From Acidobacteriota bacterium (GTDB lineage: Bacteria; Acidobacteriota; Terriglobia; UBA7540): a DNA stretch of 7,456 nucleotides. The notes beneath the pieces were generated by a model, which was not told the DNA's origin, ran no database searches, and was given only the letters and a program-made list of their open reading frames with translations. The translations under genes and the position numbers were made by a program. The stretch covers positions 1-7,456 of the forward strand of contig JAKASH010000136.1 in NCBI GenBank assembly GCA_021828225.1. Direction: 5' to 3'. Numbering within the stretch: position 1 is the stretch's first letter; each line of letters opens with the position of its first letter. Of this stretch, positions 1 through 6,589 are shown piece by piece.

Positions 1-792
1 CAGAAAGAGCCGAAGCCCACGTTTGTCAACTCCAATGCCTCCAATTCTGATGGCTTAAGTCAGAGACAGGGTGTCAGTTCGCCGGATGCGTCAAATTCAG
101 TGAACGTCGCTCCCAGAGCGCAACAGATCAACGCCCCTTCCGATGAGAAAGCCGGGGATACCTCGGAGGATTCCAAGCCTTCAGCTGGGGTTCCCGCGCC
201 AGCCGTTATACAGAAGCCGTCGGGCAGCCGGGCGCCGGGCATCTCTTCGGCAGATCACTTCCAGGCGCCTGCATATGTTGCAAAAGGGAAGATCGTTCTC
301 GAATCGAACGTCAACGGAGGCGCTATCACGATTAACGGTCGGAGCAGGCCCGGCTGGCAGACGCCGTACATCTTCACTTTGCCTTCGGGTACATACCGTA
401 TCTCCATTTCCAAGTCTGGTTACTCCACGTGGTTCAGAGACGTACGAGTGACCGGTGGAAACAAGAAATGGATCGTCGCTGATTTGCGCGCGCCCCGCGG
501 CGTCGTCGTGATCGATACGGAGCCGCCGGGGATGCAAGTTTTCATCGATGGCAAGCCATACGGACCCAGTGAAGTAGAGACCTCACTCAGCATCGGAACG
601 CACACCTACAAGGTTGTTCCACCAGGCGGACGGCGGCCGCTCCAGGGTACCTTTGTGCTGAAACCGGGGGCCATCCTGACGAGGAAAATACAGTGGCTAT
701 CGAACGGGGACCAGCACGCAGCCCAGAACTCGCCGGATTCAGAACAACGTCGAAACAAGACTAATTCACCGGCAGGGAGGGTGGAGTCGTGA
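1..792 (+). CDS. PEGA-domain protein, 5' end outside the window
   Basis: The frame is open from base 1 with no stop, so this is the C-terminal 263 residues of a longer protein. The GTG at 100 could be read as a start, but the same Ser/Asn-rich composition continues upstream of it, so an internal position is more likely. Visible residues 1 to about 93 form a low-complexity Ser/Pro/Ala/Asn linker. Two PEGA-like beta repeats follow, at about 95-144 (GGAITINGR, then a Gly-Thr-Tyr turn and SKSGY) and 165-208 (TEPPGMQVFIDGKPYG, then IGTHTYKV). A polar tail of about 30 residues ends the protein. PEGA repeats are small, usually extracytoplasmic modules found in surface proteins and at the C-terminus of some membrane Ser/Thr kinases. 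Whether a kinase, membrane segment or signal peptide lies upstream cannot be seen. The stop overlaps the next gene's GTG, so the two are probably translationally coupled. Confidence 0.8.
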   Translation, partial: QKEPKPTFVNSNASNSDGLSQRQGVSSPDASNSVNVAPRAQQINAPSDEKAGDTSEDSKPSAGVPAPAVIQKPSGSRAPGISSADHFQAPAYVAKGKIVLESNVNGGAITINGRSRPGWQTPYIFTLPSGTYRISISKSGYSTWFRDVRVTGGNKKWIVADLRAPRGVVVIDTEPPGMQVFIDGKPYGPSEVETSLSIGTHTYKVVPPGGRRPLQGTFVLKPGAILTRKIQWLSNGDQHAAQNSPDSEQRRNKTNSPAGRVES

Positions 793-1526
793 GCAGGAAT
801 TTTGACCTCTTGGAGCGTGCTTCGAAAGATCTGGATTCATTCCAAGCCGTGGGCGTGGCGATCCCCAAAGCCGAGCGAGTCTCGCCACCGCCAGACGCCC
901 GCACCTTGTCGCGAGAAGAATTGATCAAGCTTGTCCAGCGAATCTTTTTGCTCGACCACAACGGACGGAGGATGGTTGTATTTACAGCCGTCGAGAACGG
1001 GACCGGATGCACATCCATTTGCGCCGGTGCAGCCGAAGCTCTTGCCGCCCAGGTGGACGCGCCCGTCTGCGTTGTGGACGCAAACCTGCGGAAACCCGCT
1101 CTTCATCTCTGTTTTGGCACCGAGAACTTCAGAGGACTGACGGATGCCGTCTTCAAGCCGGGCGCAATTCGAGATTTTGTCCAAAAACTACCGGCCGGCA
1201 ACCTCTGGTTGCTGCCTTGCGGTTCGATGGCTTCACAGTTGAGCGCGGTGATGAAGGCTGAACACCTGCAGGAACGGATTCGTGAGCTTCGCAAGGAGTT
1301 TTCTTATGTCCTGATCGATTCACCAGCAGTGAGTGAATATACGGACGCCATTTTGCTCGGCCGCCTTACGGATGGGGCGGTCCTGGTGCTGGAATCGAAC
1401 GCCACGCGAAGACAAGTGGCACGGATTGCCAAAGAAGATCTTGAAGCTGCTGATGTGCGAGTGTTGGGCGCGGTACTCAACAAGCGCACGTTTCCAATCC
1501 CCCAGTTCCTCTACGACAGACTCTAG
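789..1526 (+). CDS. CpsD/CapB-like tyrosine-autokinase-family ATPase with degenerate P-loop
   Basis: This 245-residue cytoplasmic protein has the fold pattern of the cytoplasmic half of bacterial tyrosine kinases (Wzc C-terminus, CpsD, CapB), which control polysaccharide chain length and export with a membrane co-polymerase. Seen: an N-terminal helix with EEL (about 43-45), matching the EEFRxLRTN region of the family; a Walker A position at 66-76; a Walker A' strand VVDANLRKP at 95-103; and a Walker B strand VLIDSP at 174-179. The Walker A lysine is replaced by Cys74 (NGTGCTS), and the second acidic residue of Walker A' is Asn99. The protein ends in YDRL without the usual tyrosine cluster. 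Both ATP hydrolysis and autophosphorylation are therefore doubtful, and a regulatory or scaffold role is inferred. The GTG start overlaps the upstream stop as GTGA and has AGGGAGG at 774-780, 8 bases away. The membrane partner is not in the window. Confidence 0.82.
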   Translation: MSRNFDLLERASKDLDSFQAVGVAIPKAERVSPPPDARTLSREELIKLVQRIFLLDHNGRRMVVFTAVENGTGCTSICAGAAEALAAQVDAPVCVVDANLRKPALHLCFGTENFRGLTDAVFKPGAIRDFVQKLPAGNLWLLPCGSMASQLSAVMKAEHLQERIRELRKEFSYVLIDSPAVSEYTDAILLGRLTDGAVLVLESNATRRQVARIAKEDLEAADVRVLGAVLNKRTFPIPQFLYDRL

Positions 1527-1541
1527 AGGACTGAGGCTAAT

Positions 1542-1568
1542 CACCGCGACGGTGGGGGGCAGTCGCGG
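1542..1568 (+). promoter_or_regulatory. Two mutually exclusive hairpins in the leader of the NusG-like gene
   Basis: CCGCGAC (1544-1550) pairs perfectly with GTCGCGG (1562-1568) around an 11-base G-rich loop. The same left arm can instead form a smaller hairpin, CACCG (1542-1546) with CGGTG (1550-1554) around CGA. The two cannot coexist. No T-run follows, so this is not a canonical intrinsic terminator. An AAGGGG Shine-Dalgarno-like stretch (1570-1575) lies directly 3' of the larger stem. Function is inferred only. Confidence 0.35.
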
Positions 1569-1592
1569 CAAGGGGTAAATGATGCCAATTTG

Positions 1593-1614
1593 CTATTCAG
1601 GGGTCCCTGGATGG
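1593..1614 (+). promoter_or_regulatory. Nine-base-pair leader hairpin just upstream of the NusG-like gene
   Basis: CTATTCAGG (1593-1601) can pair with CCTGGATGG (1606-1614) around the tetraloop GGTC. This gives nine pairs, two of them G-U. It ends 18 bases before the preferred ATG at 1633 and has no T-tract, so it does not look like a terminator. It could be a translational control element or an RNA recognition site for an antitermination factor. It could also be chance, because a longer reading of the gene from 1579 would make it coding sequence. Confidence 0.35.
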
Positions 1615-1632
1615 GACTCAAGGGGCGGAGCT

Positions 1633-2274
1633 ATGTCAGTTCAACAGGAACTTCGGGAATTCGAGAGATCGTTAGCTGCCGCCGGCCTTTTGCCAGAAGC
1701 TCCCTCCTGGTTTGCTGTTCACACACGGTCCCGGTATGAGAAGAAGGTCGCCACGCAACTTGGTGAGAAACAGATCGACTCGTTTCTGCCAACAGTGAAA
1801 GAAGTTCATTACTGGAGCGATCGGCGTAAGCTTGTGGAGCAACCTCTTTTCCCTGGCTATGTTTTTGTCCGGATACCGGCCGAAGACCGAGCGCGGGTCT
1901 CTGTTCTCAGAACCACTGGCGTTGTCGGTTTTATCGGAGTTCAAGGACAGGGTCTTCCCATCCCGGATCAGGAAATCGAAAATATCCAGAAATTGCTTTC
2001 CAGTGACATCCCTTTTGGACCGTATCCGTTTCTTCGAGTCGGCCAGAGAGTCAGGATTCGGGGAGGGTACCTCGATGGAATCGAAGGGATTCTCGTCGCC
2101 AAGAACTCAGACGAGAGCGTCGTTATCTCGGTTGAGCTGATCCAAAGGTCACTTTCGGTCCGGGTTAGCGGGTTTGATCTGGAACCGATCCAGGACCGTA
2201 GCGTTCCACTCGGCGATTCGAAATCACGCAACACAAGAACGTGCAATTCAACACTTCATCCCAGGGAGAACTAA
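1633..2274 (+). CDS. UpxY/RfaH/LoaP-like specialised NusG transcription antiterminator
   Basis: The 213-residue product is a NusG paralog. The NGN domain that binds RNA polymerase spans about 25-122, with WFAVHTRSRYEKKVA at 26-40 and LFPGYVFVR at 72-80. A KOW domain spans about 134-186, with VGQRVRIRGGYLDGIEG at 136-152. A polar tail of about 27 residues follows. Paralogs embedded in polysaccharide operons (UpxY, RfaH, LoaP types) usually suppress termination and pausing within their own long operon; that role is inferred here from position. Housekeeping nusG normally sits with secE and ribosomal protein genes, which are absent. The start at 1633 is preferred because the extra 18 residues from ATG 1579 (or 1582) do not look like the family and would cover a leader hairpin. 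The Shine-Dalgarno is weak at both sites (GGAG, 2 bases from 1633; AGGGG, 3 bases from 1579 or 6 from 1582). The stop lies 3 bases before the next ATG. Confidence 0.88.
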   Translation: MSVQQELREFERSLAAAGLLPEAPSWFAVHTRSRYEKKVATQLGEKQIDSFLPTVKEVHYWSDRRKLVEQPLFPGYVFVRIPAEDRARVSVLRTTGVVGFIGVQGQGLPIPDQEIENIQKLLSSDIPFGPYPFLRVGQRVRIRGGYLDGIEGILVAKNSDESVVISVELIQRSLSVRVSGFDLEPIQDRSVPLGDSKSRNTRTCNSTLHPREN

Positions 2275-2277
2275 TCA

Positions 2278-3777
2278 ATGGACAACTTGAGTGCTGTGAA
2301 TCCGGCTACTGCACATGACTTTCAAATTGCCGTCATCGGTGTGGGGCACGTCGGGCTTCCAACTGCATTAGGCATTGCTGAATTGGGTTGGAATGTCATC
2401 GGGGCTGATCAGGATGTGGAGAAGATTCGCCAGCTGAAAGAGGGCCACAGCCCTTTTTATGAGCCCAGCCTACAGGAGTTGCTAACCAAGCACCTGGCAA
2501 GCGGGAAGTTCACTGTGACCAGCGACGTCGTTGGCACAATCCGCGCCGCAAGCGTGTTGTTCATCTGTGTCGGCACGCCTCAGCGCGAAAATGGAGAAGC
2601 CGATCTTTCTCAAATCGAAGTCATCGCCCGGCTGATTGCTCATCATCTCAACGGTTACAAGGTGATTGTCGAGAAGAGCACCGTTCCGGCCGTGACCTCC
2701 CTTTGGATTAAGCGGACCATCACCCGCTTCGCGTTGGCCAGGCACCGTTCAGAAAGGAATGATGCGAAGAAGGCCGGGACCTCTTCGGATTCCTACGCTC
2801 AATTTCCGGCCATCGAGTTTGACGTTGCTTCGAATCCTGAATTCCTGCAGGAAGGAAAAGCTGTTGAGAACTTCTTTTATCCCGACCGCATCGTCCTAGG
2901 TGTGGAAAGCGCCCGTGCACGGGAAATGCTCGAAGCCATCTATCGCCCGTTGAAGCGACCTATTATCGTGACGGGCCTGGCTACCGCTGAACTGATCAAG
3001 CATGCCGCCAATGCATTTCTGGCCATGAAGATTTCCTACATTAACATGGTCGCCGATATCTGTGAGGCTGTCGGCGCAAACGTGACAATGGTCGCGTCGG
3101 GCTTGGGTCTGGACCCTCGCATCGGACCGGACTTTTTATCCGCAGGTATTGGCTTCGGCGGTTATTGCTTTCCCAAAGACCTGCGAGCTTTCGTCCATCT
3201 GGCAGAGAAGCACGGTGTCAATGGTTCGCTCTTGCGGGAAGTTGAACGAATTAACCAGGAACGCGTTGATCGGTTCTTAGAGAAACTCCGCAAAGCGCTT
3301 TGGATTGTGCAGGACAAGGCGATCGGGATTTGGGGGCTCGCATTCAAACCCAACACTGACGACATTCGTGAAGCCCCGAGCATCAGGATTATTGACGCTC
3401 TCCTCAAGGAAGGTGCTCACCTTCAAATGTACGACCCGCAGGCAATGCCGCGCGTGCAGCAGATCTTTCCTGAACAGGCAGACCGGACGAAATACTGTCT
3501 ATCACCCTATCAAGCATGTGAGGGAGCCCACGCGCTTCTTCTGCTTACGGAGTGGGACGAATTCCGGAAAGTAGACCTGCAACAAGTTGCTGCCTTGATG
3601 GACCTGCCCATATTGCTAGACGGTAGGAACGTGTTCGACGCAGAAAAGGTAACCCAGGCAGGGCTTGAATACATTTCAATTGGGAGGAAGAGCGCGCGTC
3701 CCCCCGCCGTGGCTCCGGTCGGGTACGGTATTCCGTCCGGCCAGACCCGCGAGCATACCGATACAATTTGGAGCTAA
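2278..3777 (+). CDS. ugd: UDP-glucose 6-dehydrogenase
   Basis: This 499-residue cytoplasmic enzyme of the UDP-glucose/GDP-mannose dehydrogenase family oxidises UDP-glucose to UDP-glucuronate using two NAD+. The N-terminal Rossmann fold carries GVGHVG at 21-26. CVGTPQ lies at 97-102, EKSTVP at 132-137 and SNPEFLQEG at 185-193. The central helix contains Lys241 and Asn245 ([10 protein letters not shown]). The catalytic cysteine is Cys297 in [10 protein letters not shown]; Tyr stands before it where Ser is usual. The C-terminal substrate-domain signature is [16 protein letters not shown] (353-368). A polar stretch at about 150-180 is longer than in typical homologs, and a tail of about 30 residues follows the last conserved strand. 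Specificity for UDP-glucose is inferred from overall motif fit and from the neighbouring UDP-glucuronate decarboxylase. The start has GGGAG at 2264-2268, 9 bases upstream, and follows the NusG-like stop by 3 bases, indicating one operon. Confidence 0.93.
   Translation: MDNLSAVNPATAHDFQIAVIGVGHVGLPTALGIAELGWNVIGADQDVEKIRQLKEGHSPFYEPSLQELLTKHLASGKFTVTSDVVGTIRAASVLFICVGTPQRENGEADLSQIEVIARLIAHHLNGYKVIVEKSTVPAVTSLWIKRTITRFALARHRSERNDAKKAGTSSDSYAQFPAIEFDVASNPEFLQEGKAVENFFYPDRIVLGVESARAREMLEAIYRPLKRPIIVTGLATAELIKHAANAFLAMKISYINMVADICEAVGANVTMVASGLGLDPRIGPDFLSAGIGFGGYCFPKDLRAFVHLAEKHGVNGSLLREVERINQERVDRFLEKLRKALWIVQDKAIGIWGLAFKPNTDDIREAPSIRIIDALLKEGAHLQMYDPQAMPRVQQIFPEQADRTKYCLSPYQACEGAHALLLLTEWDEFRKVDLQQVAALMDLPILLDGRNVFDAEKVTQAGLEYISIGRKSARPPAVAPVGYGIPSGQTREHTDTIWS
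3770..3773 (+). promoter_or_regulatory. Shine-Dalgarno that fixes the decarboxylase start
   Basis: GGAG lies 5 bases before the ATG at 3779, inside the end of the upstream dehydrogenase gene. It supports 3779 over the in-frame TTG at 3665, which would overlap the dehydrogenase by more than 100 bases and add 38 non-family residues. Confidence 0.7.
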
Positions 3778-3778
3778 A

Positions 3779-4873
3779 ATGGCAACTGTCCCACAAAACG
3801 AAAACAACTCTCCAAGAACGCTGCTCATCGGCGGTGCAGGATTTCTTGGCTCACATCTGTGCGACCGCCTGCTCGGCGCGGGCCATGAAGTCATCTGTAT
3901 GGATAGCTTGCTGACCGGCCGTTTCGAAAACATCCAGCATCTCTTGGCGAATCCGCGATTTGTTTTTATCCGCCACGACGTGACCCAACCTATCGACCTG
4001 CCTGGCTTAGTCGGGAGCCAGGCCGGCAAACAAGACCTGGCCAAAAGCAGCAGCTTGAAGGTCGATTACGTTGTGCACTTTGCTTCGCCCGCCAGCCCGA
4101 AGGATTATGGGCGGCACCCAATTCATACACTCAAGATTGGGGCGCTGGGCACCTGGCACGCCCTCGGATTGGCGAAAGCCCACAAGAGTGTTTTCCTGCT
4201 CGCTTCGACGTCAGAAATATACGGTGATCCACAGGTGAATCCACAACCGGAAACGTACTGGGGCCATGTGAATCCGCTTGGCACACGCAGTGTGTACGAT
4301 GAGGCGAAACGCTATGCGGAATCCATGGCCATGGCTTACCACCGGGAACACGGCGTGCAAGTCCGCATCGCGCGAATCTTTAATACGTATGGTAAACGGA
4401 TGCGCCTTGATGATGGGCGGGCGATTCCCAACTTCATGACCCAGGCGCTCCAGGGTAAACCCCTGACTATTTACGGAGACGGCTCTCAAACGCGAAGCTT
4501 TTGCTACGTGAGCGACCTTATTGAAGGGATTTACCAATCGCTGCTCTCTCAGGAGACAGGGCCTGTCAATCTGGGCAACCCGGAAGAAATCACTCTTCTC
4601 AGACTTGCCGAGACGGTTATTGAAATGACAGATAGCAGAAGTCGGATGATCTTTGAACCTCTTCCCTCGGACGATCCGGTGCGCCGCCGCCCCGACATTT
4701 CCAAAGCCAGGACAATCTTGAAATGGCACCCTAAGGTTGGGCTTCGTGAGGGGATCAAACGAGTGATTCCGTACTTCCGCGCTCGACTGACGGACCGCTG
4801 GCTCCATCAACCAGTCGCTGGCAGGAAGCCGACGTTCCATAGCGACTGCAATCGCCTCGCTCAAAACAACTGA
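3779..4873 (+). CDS. uxs: UDP-glucuronate decarboxylase (UDP-xylose synthase) type SDR enzyme
   Basis: This 364-residue extended short-chain dehydrogenase probably converts UDP-glucuronate, the product of the adjacent dehydrogenase, to UDP-xylose through a 4-keto intermediate with bound NAD+. Seen: nucleotide motif GGAGFLG at 18-24, Asp42 at the end of the second strand, ASPASPKDY at 102-110, catalytic STSE at 143-146 (Thr144, Glu146), YDEAK at 173-177 (Tyr173, Lys177), ARIFNTYG at 198-205, QTRSF at 237-241 and NLGNPEE at 264-270. ASPASP, YWGHVNP and NLGNPEE closely follow characterised UDP-xylose synthases and argue against a dTDP-glucose dehydratase. Residues about 73-93, between HDVTQPI and VDYVVHF, form an extra polar loop of nearly 20 residues. 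The usual GPRSCYDEGKR is [11 protein letters not shown] here. The ATG lies one base after the dehydrogenase stop, giving strong coupling. UDP-4-keto-pentose or another UDP-sugar is the alternative product. Confidence 0.9.
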   Translation: MATVPQNENNSPRTLLIGGAGFLGSHLCDRLLGAGHEVICMDSLLTGRFENIQHLLANPRFVFIRHDVTQPIDLPGLVGSQAGKQDLAKSSSLKVDYVVHFASPASPKDYGRHPIHTLKIGALGTWHALGLAKAHKSVFLLASTSEIYGDPQVNPQPETYWGHVNPLGTRSVYDEAKRYAESMAMAYHREHGVQVRIARIFNTYGKRMRLDDGRAIPNFMTQALQGKPLTIYGDGSQTRSFCYVSDLIEGIYQSLLSQETGPVNLGNPEEITLLRLAETVIEMTDSRSRMIFEPLPSDDPVRRRPDISKARTILKWHPKVGLREGIKRVIPYFRARLTDRWLHQPVAGRKPTFHSDCNRLAQNN

Positions 4874-5044
4874 CCACCCGGAAGAAATTTCCGCAAAGGC
4901 TCTTCATCTGTAATCTTAATGGTCTTCGCCCAGACCGGCATTCTTTACGCCTTTTCTGCTTCAGACGGATTCATTCATAAGGCTCTCGCAGGCGTTAAAG
5001 GAACTGCCCTCGCGGTCTTATCGCTAAAAGGAAGGATTCTGAAC
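4874..5044 (+). other. 171-base gap between decarboxylase and transferase genes
   Basis: No separate gene is seen. The downstream frame is open through it from an ATG at 4919, but that ATG has no Shine-Dalgarno and the 42 extra residues do not look like the family. A small hairpin is possible, GGTCT (4921-4925) with AGACC (4932-4936) around six bases. GAAATTTC at 4884-4891 is a perfect palindrome. TAATCT near 4911 could be a -10-like sequence, but no convincing -35 was found. No clear terminator is visible, so this may be an internal leader or promoter region. Confidence 0.35.
5028..5036 (+). promoter_or_regulatory. Shine-Dalgarno that decides the glycosylphosphotransferase start
   Basis: AAGGAAGGA lies 8 bases before the ATG at 5045. 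The alternative ATG at 4919 has no purine-rich stretch at a workable distance, so 5045 is preferred. Confidence 0.7.
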
Positions 5045-6481
5045 ATGAGCAGTGCACGTCGACAGATGCTTTTAACCGTGCTCAAATTGTTTGACTCGAC
5101 AGTCATGATTGCCGCCTTCGCACTGGCCACGCTACCCGAATTATACGAGAGCGGACTCTCCTTCGCCGAATTCTTCTCGATGCGAATCAAGGTCCAGAAT
5201 TTCATCATCTTCGTGGGATTGCTGTTTGTCTGGCACATCATCTTTGCTTCTTTTGGCCTCTATGAATCAAGGCGATTGCTCCCCCGCCAGTCCGACGTTC
5301 TGGACACTTTGAAGGCAACCTCTCTGTGTACGTTTTCTTTAGCAGCCGCCGCCCTTTTGTTTCGCATACGCATGGTAGACGTTGCGTTCCTCGCGGTGCT
5401 GTGGGGCGCTAGCAGCATGATTGCCATGTCCAGCCGTTTGCTGCTCCGTTACTTTCTCGACTACGTTCGAAGGCGGGGGCGCAACGTGCGCCAGGCCCTG
5501 ATTGTAGGAACCAACCCACGCACCGTAGAATTTGCCAGAAAGCTCGAGTCCAGATCCGAACTCGGCTACCGTGTCGTCGGTTTTGCTGACCAGGAATGGC
5601 CGGGACTTGATGACTTTCGAAAATCCGGTAACCGGTTGGTTTGCGACCTCGAGGGTATTGCCGAGCTCATTCGCAATACTGTTATCGACGAGGTTGTTAT
5701 CGGGCTGCCGCTGAGGTCTTTCTACGGGCGGGCTTCACGAATTGCTGTGTTGTGCGAAAGGCAAGGAATTGTTCTGCGCTTTCTTCCAGGAATCTTTAAT
5801 TTAAGCAAGGCGCGATCAACCGCCGAAGATTTTGCGGGAGACCCATTACTCACGCTGTACACCGGGCCGCTTGACGGCTGGCCGGTCTTCATCAAACATG
5901 CCCTTGATCTTACAGCCTCGTTGATTTTGCTCATTCTGCTTTCACCTGTTTTCGTAATAACCGCGGCATTGATCAAGCTGACCTCACTAGGCCCTGTTTT
6001 TTTCACTCAGGAAAGGCTGGGACTCAATAAACGGAAGTTCCGGATTTACAAATTCCGGACGATGGTTCCTGACGCTGAACAAAGGATGAAGGAGGTGGAA
6101 AGCCAGAACGAGGTTAGTGGCCCGGTTTTCAAGATCACGAATGATCCTCGCGTCACCTCGATCGGGAGATTTTTGAGGAAAACCAGTATCGACGAACTGC
6201 CGCAACTCTTTAACGTCATAAAGGGCGATATGAGTCTGGTCGGGCCGCGTCCCCTGCCGTTGCGAGACTACAGAGGTTTCGATCAGGACTGGCACCGGCG
6301 CCGGTTCAGCGTCCGGCCTGGAATCACGTGCCTCTGGCAGGTGAATGGCCGAAGTTCAATTCCGTTCGAAAAATGGATGGAGCTCGACATGCAATATATC
6401 GACGAGTGGTCCTTGTGGCTCGACTTCAAGATCCTCGCCGGAACGATTCCAGCCGTCCTTAAGGGGTCTGGCGCTGCATAG
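5045..6481 (+). CDS. Polyprenyl-phosphate sugar-1-phosphate transferase (exopolysaccharide glycosylphosphotransferase)
   Basis: This 478-residue inner-membrane enzyme of the WbaP/bacterial sugar transferase family probably moves a hexose-1-phosphate from a nucleotide sugar to the undecaprenyl-phosphate carrier, the first committed step of repeat-unit synthesis. Four hydrophobic segments lie at about 14-32, 53-71, 91-107 and 112-134. A Rossmann-like cytoplasmic domain follows (ALIVGTNPRTVEFA, 151-164, to about 250). A hydrophobic segment at about 287-312 leads into the catalytic domain. There KFRTM (336-340), the DE pair Asp383-Glu384 in SIDELPQ, SLVGPRP (397-403) and RPGITCLWQVNGR (424-436) match the family. 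The length and the GSGAA end are typical. Donor sugar (glucose, galactose or another) cannot be told from sequence. Starting from ATG 4919 would give 520 residues but lacks a ribosome binding site. The 171-base gap upstream leaves open whether it shares the preceding transcript. Confidence 0.92.
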   Translation: MSSARRQMLLTVLKLFDSTVMIAAFALATLPELYESGLSFAEFFSMRIKVQNFIIFVGLLFVWHIIFASFGLYESRRLLPRQSDVLDTLKATSLCTFSLAAAALLFRIRMVDVAFLAVLWGASSMIAMSSRLLLRYFLDYVRRRGRNVRQALIVGTNPRTVEFARKLESRSELGYRVVGFADQEWPGLDDFRKSGNRLVCDLEGIAELIRNTVIDEVVIGLPLRSFYGRASRIAVLCERQGIVLRFLPGIFNLSKARSTAEDFAGDPLLTLYTGPLDGWPVFIKHALDLTASLILLILLSPVFVITAALIKLTSLGPVFFTQERLGLNKRKFRIYKFRTMVPDAEQRMKEVESQNEVSGPVFKITNDPRVTSIGRFLRKTSIDELPQLFNVIKGDMSLVGPRPLPLRDYRGFDQDWHRRRFSVRPGITCLWQVNGRSSIPFEKWMELDMQYIDEWSLWLDFKILAGTIPAVLKGSGAA

Positions 6482-6589
6482 ATCTCCTCAGGAGGTTTCC
6501 AGCAAGAGTTTTTAGGAATCCAGAAACTGCAAAAACCGACTGATGAGTTTGTTCTTTCACTGATTCAGCTTGGGGGCAAGAGGGAGCTG
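6482..6589 (+). other. Gap before the methyltransferase, with a weak hairpin and an orphan Shine-Dalgarno-like site
   Basis: Directly after the transferase stop, ATCTCC (6482-6487) can pair with GGAGGT (6491-6496) around TCA, with one G-U pair. It is followed by only three T, so it is at best a poor terminator. The right arm holds AGGAGG (6490-6495), a textbook Shine-Dalgarno, but no ATG, GTG or TTG follows at a usable distance. No gene is seen. Confidence 0.3.

Noticed and set aside
100..792. GTG at 100 as the true start of the PEGA protein
   Set aside because: The frame is open to base 1 with the same low-complexity composition upstream, and no convincing Shine-Dalgarno precedes it.
1521..1528. 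The palindrome CTCTAGAG around the ATPase stop as an operator or attachment site
   Set aside because: Eight bases of symmetry overlapping a stop codon is expected by chance, and no second copy or flanking structure was seen.
1542..1568. An intrinsic terminator between the ATPase and the NusG-like gene
   Set aside because: The stem is GC-rich, but it is followed by CAAGGGGTAA and not by a T-run.
1579..1632. An N-terminal extension of the NusG-like protein from ATG 1579 or 1582
   Set aside because: The 18 extra residues lack family resemblance and coincide with a possible RNA hairpin. It is not excluded, because both starts have weak ribosome binding sites.
3665..3778. A 5' extension of the decarboxylase gene from a TTG at 3665
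   Set aside because: It would overlap the dehydrogenase by 113 bases and adds Arg/Pro-rich residues unlike the family. The ATG at 3779 has a good Shine-Dalgarno and gives the normal N-terminus.
4211..4864. A 217-codon open frame on the - strand, opposite the decarboxylase gene
   Set aside because: It lies wholly inside a strongly conserved + strand gene, shows no recognisable domain and reads as a shadow of that gene's codon bias.
5987..6295. Open frames on the - strand within the sugar transferase gene
   Set aside because: They overlap the catalytic domain of a clear + strand gene and encode nothing recognisable.
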